5,986 bases of DNA from Fusobacteriaceae bacterium (GCA_016938425.1 JAFGUR010000211.1:1-5986); one strand, 5' to 3'. Positions 1 to 5,028 are shown, counted from the stretch's first letter. Notes: a model not told the origin generated them from the letters alone. A program made the numbers and translations.

Positions 1-44
1 CCACAGGGATTCCTAAAGGATAATTCCCTTCGGTCAAAAAAGCT
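1..44 (+). repeat. dispersed repeat module, left copy (pairs with 4943-4986)
   Basis: This stretch matches 4943-4986 in the same orientation at 42 of 44 positions by hand count, without gaps. It contains a nested inverted repeat: TCCT-AA-AGGA (11-20), enclosed by AGGGA (5-9) and TCCCT (25-29). The copies diverge after AAAAAAGCT, so they share a module rather than a whole element. The left edge of the window cuts the repeat, so its true start is unknown. It is probably an intergenic repeat family; no intact reading frame crosses it. Confidence 0.8.
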
Positions 45-147
45 TCATTTCATTGCGCAAAAACCTGACGTTGGACGCAAGTAAAATTAATAGAATTATT
101 CCTGGATTTATAATCGTTAGGAGTCCAGCAACCGTTGTTGGCGAGGT

Positions 148-164
148 TTGGACGCGCAGTCCAA
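148..164. repeat. perfect hairpin TTGGAC/GTCCAA inside the left repeat
   Basis: TTGGAC (148-153) and GTCCAA (159-164) form a 6-bp stem around the loop GCGCA. TTGGACGC also occurs at 71-78, and CCAGCAAC with GTTGTTGG-like arms lies at 125-141, so the 60-165 stretch is built of related short GC-richer words in an AT-rich setting. No promoter or coding role is visible. It is probably part of the dispersed repeat. Confidence 0.5.
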
Positions 165-266
165 GATTTAAATGATTGATTTTTAAAGTTTTTTGTTAAA
201 AACTGTGAATTTTTTTATTAAAAATAGAGGTGAAAGCTTTTAAAATCAGTGGTTTCCCATTTTTCA
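156..266 (+). repeat. 111-bp repeat, left copy, inverted relative to 5820-5930
   Basis: The sequence aligns without gaps to the reverse complement of 5820-5930, with 97 of 111 identities by hand count. Positions 176-206 are identical in both copies and contain a 7-bp hairpin, AGTTTTT (187-193) and AAAAACT (198-204), with a TGTT loop. The two copies bracket nearly the whole window. The stretch is AT-rich and non-coding. Confidence 0.85.
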
Positions 267-283
267 GTAAGTCCGATTTAGAT

Positions 284-322
284 TATTAAAATTAAAGAGC
301 CGAATTTTTCCGGCCCTTAATT
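284..322 (-). terminator. rho-independent terminator of the minus-strand operon
   Basis: Read on the minus strand, AATTAAGGGCCG (322-311) pairs with CGGCTCTTTAATT (302-290) around an 8-nt loop, with one G-U pair and one bulged U. A U-rich tail follows (AATTTTAATAAT). It begins only a few bases after the stop codon of the kinase gene, so it is well placed to end the three-gene transcript. On the plus strand the G-U pair becomes an A-C mismatch, so it should work better in the minus direction. Confidence 0.8.
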
Positions 323-325
323 TTT

Positions 326-982
326 CTAATACTCTAACCTTTTTCTTATCTCGTCAAATATAAATTCTCTGTCTTTTATATTATCCCTTGGATTCAGCAC
401 ATCCATGTCAAACACAAGTATTTCCGATAAATTATAATCTTGAAAATATGATTGATAGTGCTTATTTAGACTTTCCCAATAAGAGTAAGGAACGTCCAAT
501 TCGTAAGAGCGTCCTCTCTCTTTTATTTTTTTAATAGCATTATCTACGGAAGATTTTAAATAAATCATTAATTTAGGTCTCTTTACAAGCTTTAATAAAG
601 TCTCTAATAATTCTTCATAAACTTTGTATTCATCATCAGACATTTCATTATCTAGGCAGAGCATTTTGCTAAAGATTATATCTCCATAAATACTTCTATC
701 CATCAAACAATTTTTTAATTCGCTAGCTTCTCTTATCATTTGAAATCTTTTGTTAAGAAAGAATATTTGTAAAGGAAACGAATAACGCTTTTTATCATAA
801 TAAAATTTGTCTAAAAGAGGATTGTCCATAATAGGTTCTTTAAACATTTCTATTCCAAATTCCTTTGCAATAAGTTCACCCAAAGTGCTTTTTCCTACAC
901 CGACAACACCATCTATACACAAAATATTACTAGTTTCCTTATGTGTTTCGATAAATTTATCAAAAAAATTTTTATAATACAT
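326..982 (-). CDS. deoxynucleoside kinase (dNK/dGK/dCK family)
   Basis: This cytosolic salvage enzyme transfers the gamma-phosphate of ATP (or another NTP) to the 5'-OH of a deoxynucleoside. What is seen: a P-loop GVVGVGKST at residues 25-33; KEP at 48-50, whose Glu is the usual catalytic base; a substrate-site block with F69, Q72 and the FFLNKRF segment (74-80); a DRS motif at 95-97; and the arginine-rich lid ERGRSYE at 155-161. The length of 218 residues is typical of bacterial deoxyadenosine/deoxyguanosine/deoxycytidine kinases and nothing is truncated. Preference among dA, dG and dC cannot be read from sequence by eye. It is the last gene of a three-gene operon. Its ribosome site GTGAGG (988-993) spans the TGA stop of the upstream gene, which suggests translational coupling. 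The family assignment is firm; the exact substrate is not. Confidence 0.92.
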   Translation of the reverse strand: MYYKNFFDKFIETHKETSNILCIDGVVGVGKSTLGELIAKEFGIEMFKEPIMDNPLLDKFYYDKKRYSFPLQIFFLNKRFQMIREASELKNCLMDRSIYGDIIFSKMLCLDNEMSDDEYKVYEELLETLLKLVKRPKLMIYLKSSVDNAIKKIKERGRSYELDVPYSYWESLNKHYQSYFQDYNLSEILVFDMDVLNPRDNIKDREFIFDEIRKRLEY

Positions 983-987
983 TAATG

Positions 988-994
988 CCTCACC
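988..994 (-). promoter_or_regulatory. ribosome binding site of the kinase, overlapping the upstream stop codon
   Basis: On the minus strand GGTGAGG lies 5 nt before the kinase ATG (980-982). It contains the TGA stop (990-992) of the preceding gene. The 7-nt intergenic distance and the shared bases point to coupled translation. Confidence 0.75.
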
Positions 995-1808
995 ATTTTA
1001 TTATTTTTTTAGTAATTTCATTGTTTAATATGGCTTTTTTTGGTATTTCGGCATAAGGAACATATATACTAACTATTCCTTGCGCATAAGATGATATTTC
1101 ATAAGGATTAAATACAAACATAACACCTTTTTCCGTAAAGTAGACATTTTCGGTTATATAGCTGACATCATCAAAAGTATAAATATCTTGTTGGTCAATT
1201 TTTCTTTTTATAATGGAAGGTAAAATATCATAGGCCTCCTCTGTAAAAAAATCATTAAAATCTATTAAATAACCAAGTTCTTTGTGATAATTTCTATAAC
1301 TGACACCATAATTTCCGTGAGCTGCCCCTTCAAAGTAATAATAATTATAATCTTCAGCAACAATTAGTCCGTTTCTATTGTAGACTATAGTAGTAATGTT
1401 CGTATAATTATCATTTTTGGTACTTAAATAAAGAGGACTCATATTAAGATTTTTTATTTCATCCAAAGTCAGGCTGTTTTTGTCTTCGGATAAAGAGAAT
1501 TTTAAACTTTTATTCCCGCTTTTCCATAGCCCTTCAAATTTATTATTTACAATGGTTCCTTCAAAAACTTCATCACTATTATAAGCACTTAAATTTATTT
1601 TGTTTTTATCTTTCTGAACGTCTCCTCCTAATTCGATATTTTCACCATATTTGTTATAACTATACGAAGCACGATAAGAGCCGTCAATCAAATTAATATC
1701 CATGGCAATAGCTGTGTTTCCCAACAAACCTTCAAAATGATAATACTTCTTCTCTGCTCCAAAACAAGTTAGAGTAACTAAAAATAACATTAAAAAAACC
1801 TTTTTCAT
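990..1808 (-). CDS. exported DUF3298 (RsiV-like C-terminal domain) protein
   Basis: The protein has 272 residues with an N-terminal signal peptide (about residues 1-18, cleavage probably after CFGA), so the mature part should be periplasmic or surface-exposed. Cys15 does not sit in a proper lipobox, so a lipoprotein is unlikely. Residues 22-107 form a beta-rich domain with the pattern GSYRASYSY, FEGTI and FEGLW seen upstream of many DUF3298 domains. Residues 130-255 carry the DUF3298 hallmarks: GAAHGN (161-166), a LIDFNDFF segment (181-188), a KGVMFVF strand leading to NPYEI (234-238), and VPYAEI (250-255). DUF3298 occurs in RsiV, the lysozyme-binding anti-sigma factor of Bacillus, but this protein has no anti-sigma or transmembrane segment, so RsiV function should not be transferred. 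Its biochemical role is unknown. It is the middle gene of the operon, 9 nt after the preceding stop. Confidence 0.8.
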   Translation of the reverse strand: MKKVFLMLFLVTLTCFGAEKKYYHFEGLLGNTAIAMDINLIDGSYRASYSYNKYGENIELGGDVQKDKNKINLSAYNSDEVFEGTIVNNKFEGLWKSGNKSLKFSLSEDKNSLTLDEIKNLNMSPLYLSTKNDNYTNITTIVYNRNGLIVAEDYNYYYFEGAAHGNYGVSYRNYHKELGYLIDFNDFFTEEAYDILPSIIKRKIDQQDIYTFDDVSYITENVYFTEKGVMFVFNPYEISSYAQGIVSIYVPYAEIPKKAILNNEITKKIIKW

Positions 1809-1810
1809 AA

Positions 1811-1818
1811 ATCCTCCT
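1811..1818 (-). promoter_or_regulatory. ribosome binding site of the DUF3298 gene, overlapping the upstream stop
   Basis: On the minus strand AGGAGGAT precedes the ATG at 1806-1808. Its first base is the last base of the TAA stop (1818-1820) of the upstream gene. The strong Shine-Dalgarno match fixes the start of the DUF3298 gene and suggests coupling. Confidence 0.8.
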
Positions 1819-2393
1819 TATAATTTAAAAATACTAAATTTATCAATATAGAGATTCAGAGAATCTCCAACATAGACACCTATTTTTTTTATTTGACCAT
1901 TGGAAATCGTCCAAACCTTATCCGTAGGGATTTGGTTAATTAAAAAAGTAAAACTTTGCGATTCCTTTAACAAAATTATGCTGTTGTAGTCATTTGAAAG
2001 AAAAGGAAATGTTTCAAAATCATCTAAAATACCTAATTCACCGTCTTTTTCGTAGAGAGAGGCTATTTTGTGGTTGCTAAATACAAAATAGAATCTATCG
2101 GAAGTATCAAGTTCGATATATAATCCATATATTGAATTCTCTTTACCACTTATTCTCCAAATATATTCTTCCGCATAAAAGTCACTTATATTTTCGGATA
2201 AAGTAAGCGAAAGACCCATTTCCGTATCCAAATTTTTTATAATATAATTACCTTTTTCTATAGAAATCTCTTCTTTATCTGTCTTGTTAATATACCAATC
2301 ATTGTCATTATTTTCAAAATTTTCGGTAAATTCGGCCCCCATTGAAAAAGTTAAAGAAACTAGCATAAAATAAATTGTTATTAAAATTTTCAT
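1818..2393 (-). CDS. small exported beta-rich protein, probable jelly-roll (LamG/ConA-like) fold
   Basis: The protein has 191 residues and I do not recognise a named gene. A clear signal peptide covers residues 1-20 (cleavage after SMGA), so it is exported. The mature part starts FTENFENNDNDW and runs as alternating beta strands: a YIIKNL strand, GLYIEL, DRFYFVFSNHKIASLYEKDG, SFTFLINQIP, KKIGVYVGDSLNLYIDKFSIFKL. An opening F-x-x-N-x-W segment, a central FYFVFSN-type strand, an F-x-I-N turn and a terminal IDKFSIF strand are typical of concanavalin-like jelly-roll domains (LamG or DUF1080-like). That fold is an inference from pattern, not a detected domain. No catalytic site can be named. A TGGAGG ribosome site (2401-2406) lies 7 nt before the ATG. 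It is the first gene of the operon, just upstream of another exported protein, so the two may act together in the envelope. Confidence 0.75.
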   Translation of the reverse strand: MKILITIYFMLVSLTFSMGAEFTENFENNDNDWYINKTDKEEISIEKGNYIIKNLDTEMGLSLTLSENISDFYAEEYIWRISGKENSIYGLYIELDTSDRFYFVFSNHKIASLYEKDGELGILDDFETFPFLSNDYNSIILLKESQSFTFLINQIPTDKVWTISNGQIKKIGVYVGDSLNLYIDKFSIFKL

Positions 2394-2411
2394 ATTAAAA
2401 CCTCCATGTAG

Positions 2412-2440
2412 AGTTTAACACGGAAATAGTCCTTTCGCAA
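2412..2440 (-). promoter_or_regulatory. possible promoter of the minus-strand operon
   Basis: On the minus strand TTGCGA (2440-2435) and TAAACT (2417-2412) are 17 nt apart, each matching the sigma70 consensus at four of six positions. The predicted start would fall near 2405, leaving a leader of only about 12 nt and clipping the ribosome site. Either the true start is a few bases off or another promoter is used. I saw no better candidate in the 111-bp gap. Confidence 0.35.
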
Positions 2441-2451
2441 TAAATAATTGG

Positions 2452-2480
2452 TTTACATGATAGTTATTTGGGGGTATAAT
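2452..2480 (+). promoter_or_regulatory. sigma70-type promoter of the aspartoacylase-family gene
   Basis: TTTACA (2452-2457) and a perfect TATAAT (2475-2480) are separated by 17 nt. Transcription should start near 2487, giving a leader of about 18 nt that carries the GGAGGA site (2495-2500) five to six bases before the ATG. This is a strong housekeeping-type promoter with little room for leader-based control. Confidence 0.8.
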
Positions 2481-2504
2481 ATATGAAAAAAGTCGGAGGA
2501 TATT

Positions 2505-3365
2505 ATGCATAAAATTGAAAATATGGTAGTGTTCGGCGGAACTCATGGAAATGAAATGACAGGGGTAGAAGTGCTGAAATTATTGGAAAAAAGAAATTAT
2601 TTTGGGAAAAATTTAAATTTATATGCACATTTTGCAAACAGGAAAGCTTATGAATTAGGAAAAAGATTTGTAGATAAAGACTTGAATAGAAGTTTTACGA
2701 AAGATGTCTTGGAAAAAGGTGGCTATCTTCACGAAGAAAGAATCGCCAAAGAAATATATGACAAATTTTCCGGAGATAATAATCTTATTATAGATTTACA
2801 TACCAGTACGGCAAATATGGGAAAAAGTATAGTGCTGACAAAATTAAATAATTTTAATTTAAAGCTTATTTCTTTTTTACAAAATTTACATGATGACTTG
2901 AATGTTTTTTATTGGGAGGAAAATGAGGAACTTGCTTTTCTTAATACTATTAGTCCTTTTGGATTTGCAATAGAGATGGGGCCGGTTGCCAATAATGTTT
3001 TGGATTGTAAAATCATTGAGGATACTTTAGTGCTTGTAGAGGATATTTTAGACTTTGCCGAAAAATATAATAAGAATATGTTGCCAAATTTAAAAGAAGA
3101 AATTTTATTATTTGAGGGAAAAGAATATCTTTATTATCCTATGGATGAAAATGGAGAGAGGTTTGGATATATACACGACGAATTTCAAGGAAAAGATTTT
3201 ATGCCTTTATGCAAAGGAGACAGAATTTTCAAAACACAGATTGATACCAATATTGAGTATAAGGGTGATGAGGGTTATTGTGCTTTATTTATTAATGAAG
3301 CGGCTTATTACTCAAAAAATATTGCCTGTTGTCTGGCCAAAAAAATAAATGTTAAAATAAAATAG
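2505..3365 (+). CDS. aspartoacylase/AstE-AspA family zinc deacylase
   Basis: This zinc-dependent amidohydrolase of the peptidase M14-like AstE/AspA family should remove the acyl group from an N-acyl amino acid. The 286 residues align along their whole length with human aspartoacylase (313 aa, recalled from memory). Zinc ligands are H14 and E17 in GGTHGNEMTGV (11-21) and H99 in DLHTSTANMG. Substrate and transition-state residues R54, N61 and R62 (DLNR 59-62), the catalytic Glu in FAIEMGP (E157) and Y268 in NEAAYY are all present. YPMDENGE (211-218) marks the C-terminal domain shared with eukaryotic ASPA/ACY3. Two residues that bind the aspartate side chain in the human enzyme, R168 and K292, fall on N147 and N272, so N-acetylaspartate may not be the substrate. 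The protein is cytosolic with no signal peptide. It is monocistronic and divergent from the kinase operon. No clear rho-independent terminator follows. Confidence 0.93.
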   Translation: MHKIENMVVFGGTHGNEMTGVEVLKLLEKRNYFGKNLNLYAHFANRKAYELGKRFVDKDLNRSFTKDVLEKGGYLHEERIAKEIYDKFSGDNNLIIDLHTSTANMGKSIVLTKLNNFNLKLISFLQNLHDDLNVFYWEENEELAFLNTISPFGFAIEMGPVANNVLDCKIIEDTLVLVEDILDFAEKYNKNMLPNLKEEILLFEGKEYLYYPMDENGERFGYIHDEFQGKDFMPLCKGDRIFKTQIDTNIEYKGDEGYCALFINEAAYYSKNIACCLAKKINVKIK

Positions 3366-3545
3366 CTTTTAAGCCATTAAAAAAACTATAGTTATTAAGC
3401 TTTTATACGAGCTGACCGAATAAATGAAGGAAGTACGGCGATGTCCCGTACCCCCCTCTCTTTACGCGTCAAAGGTGCGTATAAACTATTGATATTTAAA
3501 ACTTTTATATGGGTGAGTAGCTACGAAATATTTACAAAAAAGAAG
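3366..3545. other. intergenic DNA after the aspartoacylase gene
   Basis: This stretch holds a 10-bp perfect palindrome AACTATAGTT (3384-3393) and the inverted-repeat element at 3402-3485, followed by AT-rich sequence. No strong stem with a U-tail was found for termination of the upstream gene; only AAGC/GCTT arms near 3371 and 3399 pair. The element itself may end transcription. Confidence 0.5.
3402..3485. repeat. compact GC-richer element bounded by an 8-bp inverted repeat
   Basis: TTTATACG (3402-3409) and CGTATAAA (3478-3485) are a perfect 8-bp inverted pair enclosing a 68-nt core. The core is far richer in G+C than its surroundings. Inside it, GTACGG (3433-3438) and CCGTAC (3446-3451) form a perfect 6-bp hairpin with loop CGATGTC, followed by a C-run (CCCGTACCCCCC) and a palindromic ACGCGT (3464-3469). 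TTTACGC (3461-3467) and GCGTATAAA are also nearly complementary. It could be a small structured RNA, a repeat unit, or a MITE-like remnant. I do not recognise the family. Confidence 0.55.
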
Positions 3546-3590
3546 ATTGATTTTTTTGTAATATGTTATTTAAAAATTGATTTTTTTTGT
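3546..3590 (+). repeat. direct repeat of ATTGA plus a poly-T tract
   Basis: ATTGA-T7-GT (3546-3559) is repeated as ATTGA-T8-GT (3576-3590), 30 nt downstream. The second copy supplies the TTGATT -35 box of the promoter for the outer membrane protein gene, and its T-run lies inside the promoter spacer. The T-runs differ by one base, consistent with slippage or with chance drift in AT-rich DNA. Confidence 0.6.
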
Positions 3591-3605
3591 TATTTTAGAT
3601 ATAAT
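3577..3605 (+). promoter_or_regulatory. promoter of the MipA/OmpV-family gene
   Basis: TTGATT (3577-3582) and a perfect TATAAT (3600-3605) are 17 nt apart. The predicted start is near 3612, giving a leader of about 127 nt before the ATG at 3739. A run of eight T residues (3581-3588) overlaps the -35 box and spacer, so gain or loss of a T would change the -35/-10 distance. Confidence 0.7.
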
Positions 3606-3657
3606 TCTATTAGAAATCATATTCCGTATAAATTTTGTGGTTAGGTTTATTTTATAT

Positions 3658-3711
3658 TAATTCCTTTCTACAGGCATCAAAAATGCCGATAAATTGAAAT
3701 TATTGGAATTA
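3658..3711 (+). promoter_or_regulatory. predicted stem-loop in the leader of the MipA/OmpV-family gene
   Basis: TAATTCC (3658-3664) can pair with GGAATTA (3705-3711), enclosing a smaller hairpin GGCAT (3673-3677) with ATGCC (3683-3687). It ends 17 nt before the ribosome site. It may affect translation or mRNA stability. It matches no riboswitch class known to me, and in AT-rich DNA the outer stem could be chance. Confidence 0.3.
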
Positions 3712-3728
3712 TGTAATGAGCTAGAATT

Positions 3729-3734
3729 GGGGGG
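3729..3734 (+). promoter_or_regulatory. ribosome binding site that sets the MipA/OmpV start
   Basis: A GGGGGG run lies 4 nt before the ATG at 3739. The frame could be extended upstream to a TTG at 3694, but that would bury the signal peptide behind 15 extra residues and lacks a purine-rich site. The ATG at 3739 is therefore preferred. Confidence 0.75.
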
Positions 3735-3738
3735 TTTC

Positions 3739-4647
3739 ATGAAAAGTATAAAGTTAGCAAGTTTGTTTTTTCTTACATATAATTTTCTTACGTTTGGTGC
3801 TGTAGAAAATATCACTTTATCAAATGATTTGATTTTTACTCCGGAAGTAGCTGTAAATAATAATTTTGAACCGGAAGACAAAGGATTAAAATTAGACGAG
3901 TTTGATACAAGCAACAGAAATATTCAATTTGAAAGGGGTACAGAAAATAAAATTTCTGTAGGGTTACTTATGACCATACTTAGAAAACCTTATTACGGAG
4001 CAGAATCCGATTTTTCAATTTATCCCTTGGTAGAAGCAAAATACAAAGATTTTTATATTAAACCCGTAACTCTTGATACTGTTCCCGGTTATTTTGGAGC
4101 ATATAATTTTTATTCTGACAGTCAATTTTTATTGTCTGCCACCGCAGAATACCAATTATCGGAAGTAAGTTCAAAAGAATTGGGATCTCCTTATAATAAT
4201 TTTGTAGAAACTAAAGATTCGGAGCTTTATCTGGGGTTGTCGGCAAAGTTCATACCTGACTCCAATCCTGATTTTTCTTTGACTACCGAAATTTCTAAAA
4301 ACTTTATGAATAGTGGAGGTGCTAAAATTAAAGTTTACGGGGAACGATATATTAATCTTACCCCAGATTTACAAATAATACCTGCAGTAAGCTATACTTT
4401 TTTGGATAAGAAATATGTAAATTATTTTTATGGAGTTCCTGCAAACAGTTATGGAAAATCTTCATATTTGAATGCATCCGGAAGTAAATTTGGGGTACAT
4501 TTGGACTTGGTTTACGGATTGGGGGAAAATATAAGCTTTAGGTCTATAAGTTCCCTAGAGATACTTTCTAATGAAATTTCTCAGAGTCCTTTAGTTGCAA
4601 ATAAAGTTGTTATGAATATTGGTTTGGGACTTATGTATACGTTCTAA
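3739..4647 (+). CDS. MipA/OmpV family outer membrane beta-barrel protein
   Basis: The protein has 302 residues. A signal peptide covers residues 1-21 (cleavage after TFGA), and the protein ends in an amphipathic strand with terminal Phe (GLGLMYTF), the usual Bam-recognised barrel signature. MipA/OmpV marks: a strand leading to KPYYGAE (83-89, equivalent to P-x-Y-x-G in the family), then YPLVEAKYKDFYIKP, a gap loop, YFYGVPAN (229-236, matching the family's Y-F-G-V), SPLV (283-286) and a final Gly-Tyr-Phe strand. E. coli MipA scaffolds the lytic transglycosylase MltA and PBP1B; OmpV in Vibrio is an immunogenic outer membrane protein. The mature N-terminus (22-65) is acidic and may be a plug or periplasmic extension. 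Which role applies here is not shown. The gene stands alone with its own promoter and a terminator at 4702-4741. The family call rests on pattern recognition rather than a profile search. Confidence 0.82.
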   Translation: MKSIKLASLFFLTYNFLTFGAVENITLSNDLIFTPEVAVNNNFEPEDKGLKLDEFDTSNRNIQFERGTENKISVGLLMTILRKPYYGAESDFSIYPLVEAKYKDFYIKPVTLDTVPGYFGAYNFYSDSQFLLSATAEYQLSEVSSKELGSPYNNFVETKDSELYLGLSAKFIPDSNPDFSLTTEISKNFMNSGGAKIKVYGERYINLTPDLQIIPAVSYTFLDKKYVNYFYGVPANSYGKSSYLNASGSKFGVHLDLVYGLGENISFRSISSLEILSNEISQSPLVANKVVMNIGLGLMYTF

Positions 4648-4701
4648 TTTGATTTGTTATAAAAATAAAGCAACTGCTCAGGCCTATTAATTGCCTTAAA
4701 T

Positions 4702-4741
4702 ACAAGGCTTTTTGCCATGGGTGTTTAAAAGTCTTGTTTTT
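4702..4741 (+). terminator. rho-independent terminator of the MipA/OmpV-family gene
   Basis: ACAAGGCTTTT (4702-4712) pairs over 11 bp with AAAAGTCTTGT (4727-4737), including one G-U pair, around a 14-nt loop. A short T-run (4737-4741) follows. It lies 55 nt after the stop codon and is correctly oriented. Confidence 0.7.
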
Positions 4742-4746
4742 AAGTT

Positions 4747-4854
4747 ACTGTCTAACTAACAATAAAATAAAAAAAAAATCTTTTAAGGGATTCTGCCAAC
4801 AAGTTTTGAAGGCAGAATCCCTTTGAGTTTTTATAGGTTTGGTAGATAGACTGT
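4747..4854. mobile_element. nested inverted-repeat element, possible MITE or insertion-sequence remnant
   Basis: The outer arms ACTGTCTAACTAAC (4747-4760) and GGTAGATAGACTGT (4841-4854) are inverted repeats matching at 11 of 14 positions. They enclose a poly-A tract (to 4779), a perfect 13-bp hairpin, and a T-rich tract, so almost the whole 108 bp can fold on itself. TAGACTGTGTCACA at the right edge looks like the terminal repeat of some transposons, but that resemblance is only an impression. No transposase is present and target duplication could not be defined. Confidence 0.4.
4785..4832 (+). terminator. perfect 13-bp hairpin with T-run
   Basis: AAGGGATTCTGCC (4785-4797) pairs perfectly with GGCAGAATCCCTT (4811-4823) around a 13-nt loop, followed by TGAG and five T residues (4828-4832). 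An A-run lies upstream (about 4768-4778), so it could also act on the minus strand. No gene ends just before it, since the outer membrane gene already has its own terminator. It may be a backup terminator or part of the surrounding mobile-like element. Confidence 0.6.
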
Positions 4855-4942
4855 GTCACAATTAAAAATCAAGACCTTTGCATAATAGAGTATTTTGTTC
4901 GTTTAAGAAAGACAGCAAAACATAAAATCGAAGCTTATTCTC

Positions 4943-4986
4943 CCACAGGGATTCCTAAAGGATTATTCTCTTCGGTCAAAAAAGCT
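4943..4986 (+). repeat. dispersed repeat module, internal copy (pairs with 1-44)
   Basis: It matches the first 44 bases of the window at 42 positions in the same orientation. The flanks differ: here it is followed by GC-richer sequence with a palindromic CCAGCATGATGCTGG, while the left copy continues into other sequence. The two differences include one in the outer stem (TCCCT to TCTCT), which weakens the hairpin in this copy. Confidence 0.8.
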
Positions 4987-5013
4987 CCTTGCAGTCGCAA
5001 AAGCTTCACCGAA

Positions 5014-5028
5014 CCAGCATGATGCTGG
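5014..5028. repeat. 15-nt palindrome CCAGCAT-G-ATGCTGG
   Basis: The two 7-nt arms are perfectly complementary around a central G. It lies in the dispersed-repeat region and not next to a promoter, so an operator role is unlikely. A similar CCAGCAAC word is present in the left repeat region (125-132). Confidence 0.5.

Noticed and set aside
1..325. A degraded protein-coding gene in the left repeat region
   Set aside because: Short open stretches exist (for example 2-82 on the plus strand), but they stop quickly, lack ribosome sites, and the conservation between copies is in DNA structure, including identical AT-rich non-coding sequence.
3112..3348. A 78-codon plus-strand open frame inside the aspartoacylase-family gene
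   Set aside because: It lies in another frame of a gene whose own frame has clear family motifs over this same stretch, so it is a shadow.
3441..3644. A 67-codon plus-strand open frame
   Set aside because: It starts inside the GTACGG/CCGTAC hairpin and runs through the poly-T direct repeat and the promoter of the next gene. It has no recognisable domain, and its Phe/Lys/Ile-rich make-up is what AT-rich non-coding DNA gives.
3694..3738. Upstream TTG start for the MipA/OmpV gene
   Set aside because: It would add 15 residues ahead of a classical signal peptide and has no ribosome site. The ATG at 3739 follows a G-run at suitable spacing.
3657..3914. An 85-codon minus-strand open frame at the start of the MipA/OmpV gene
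   Set aside because: It is antisense to the signal peptide and leader of a well-supported gene and has no protein features of its own.
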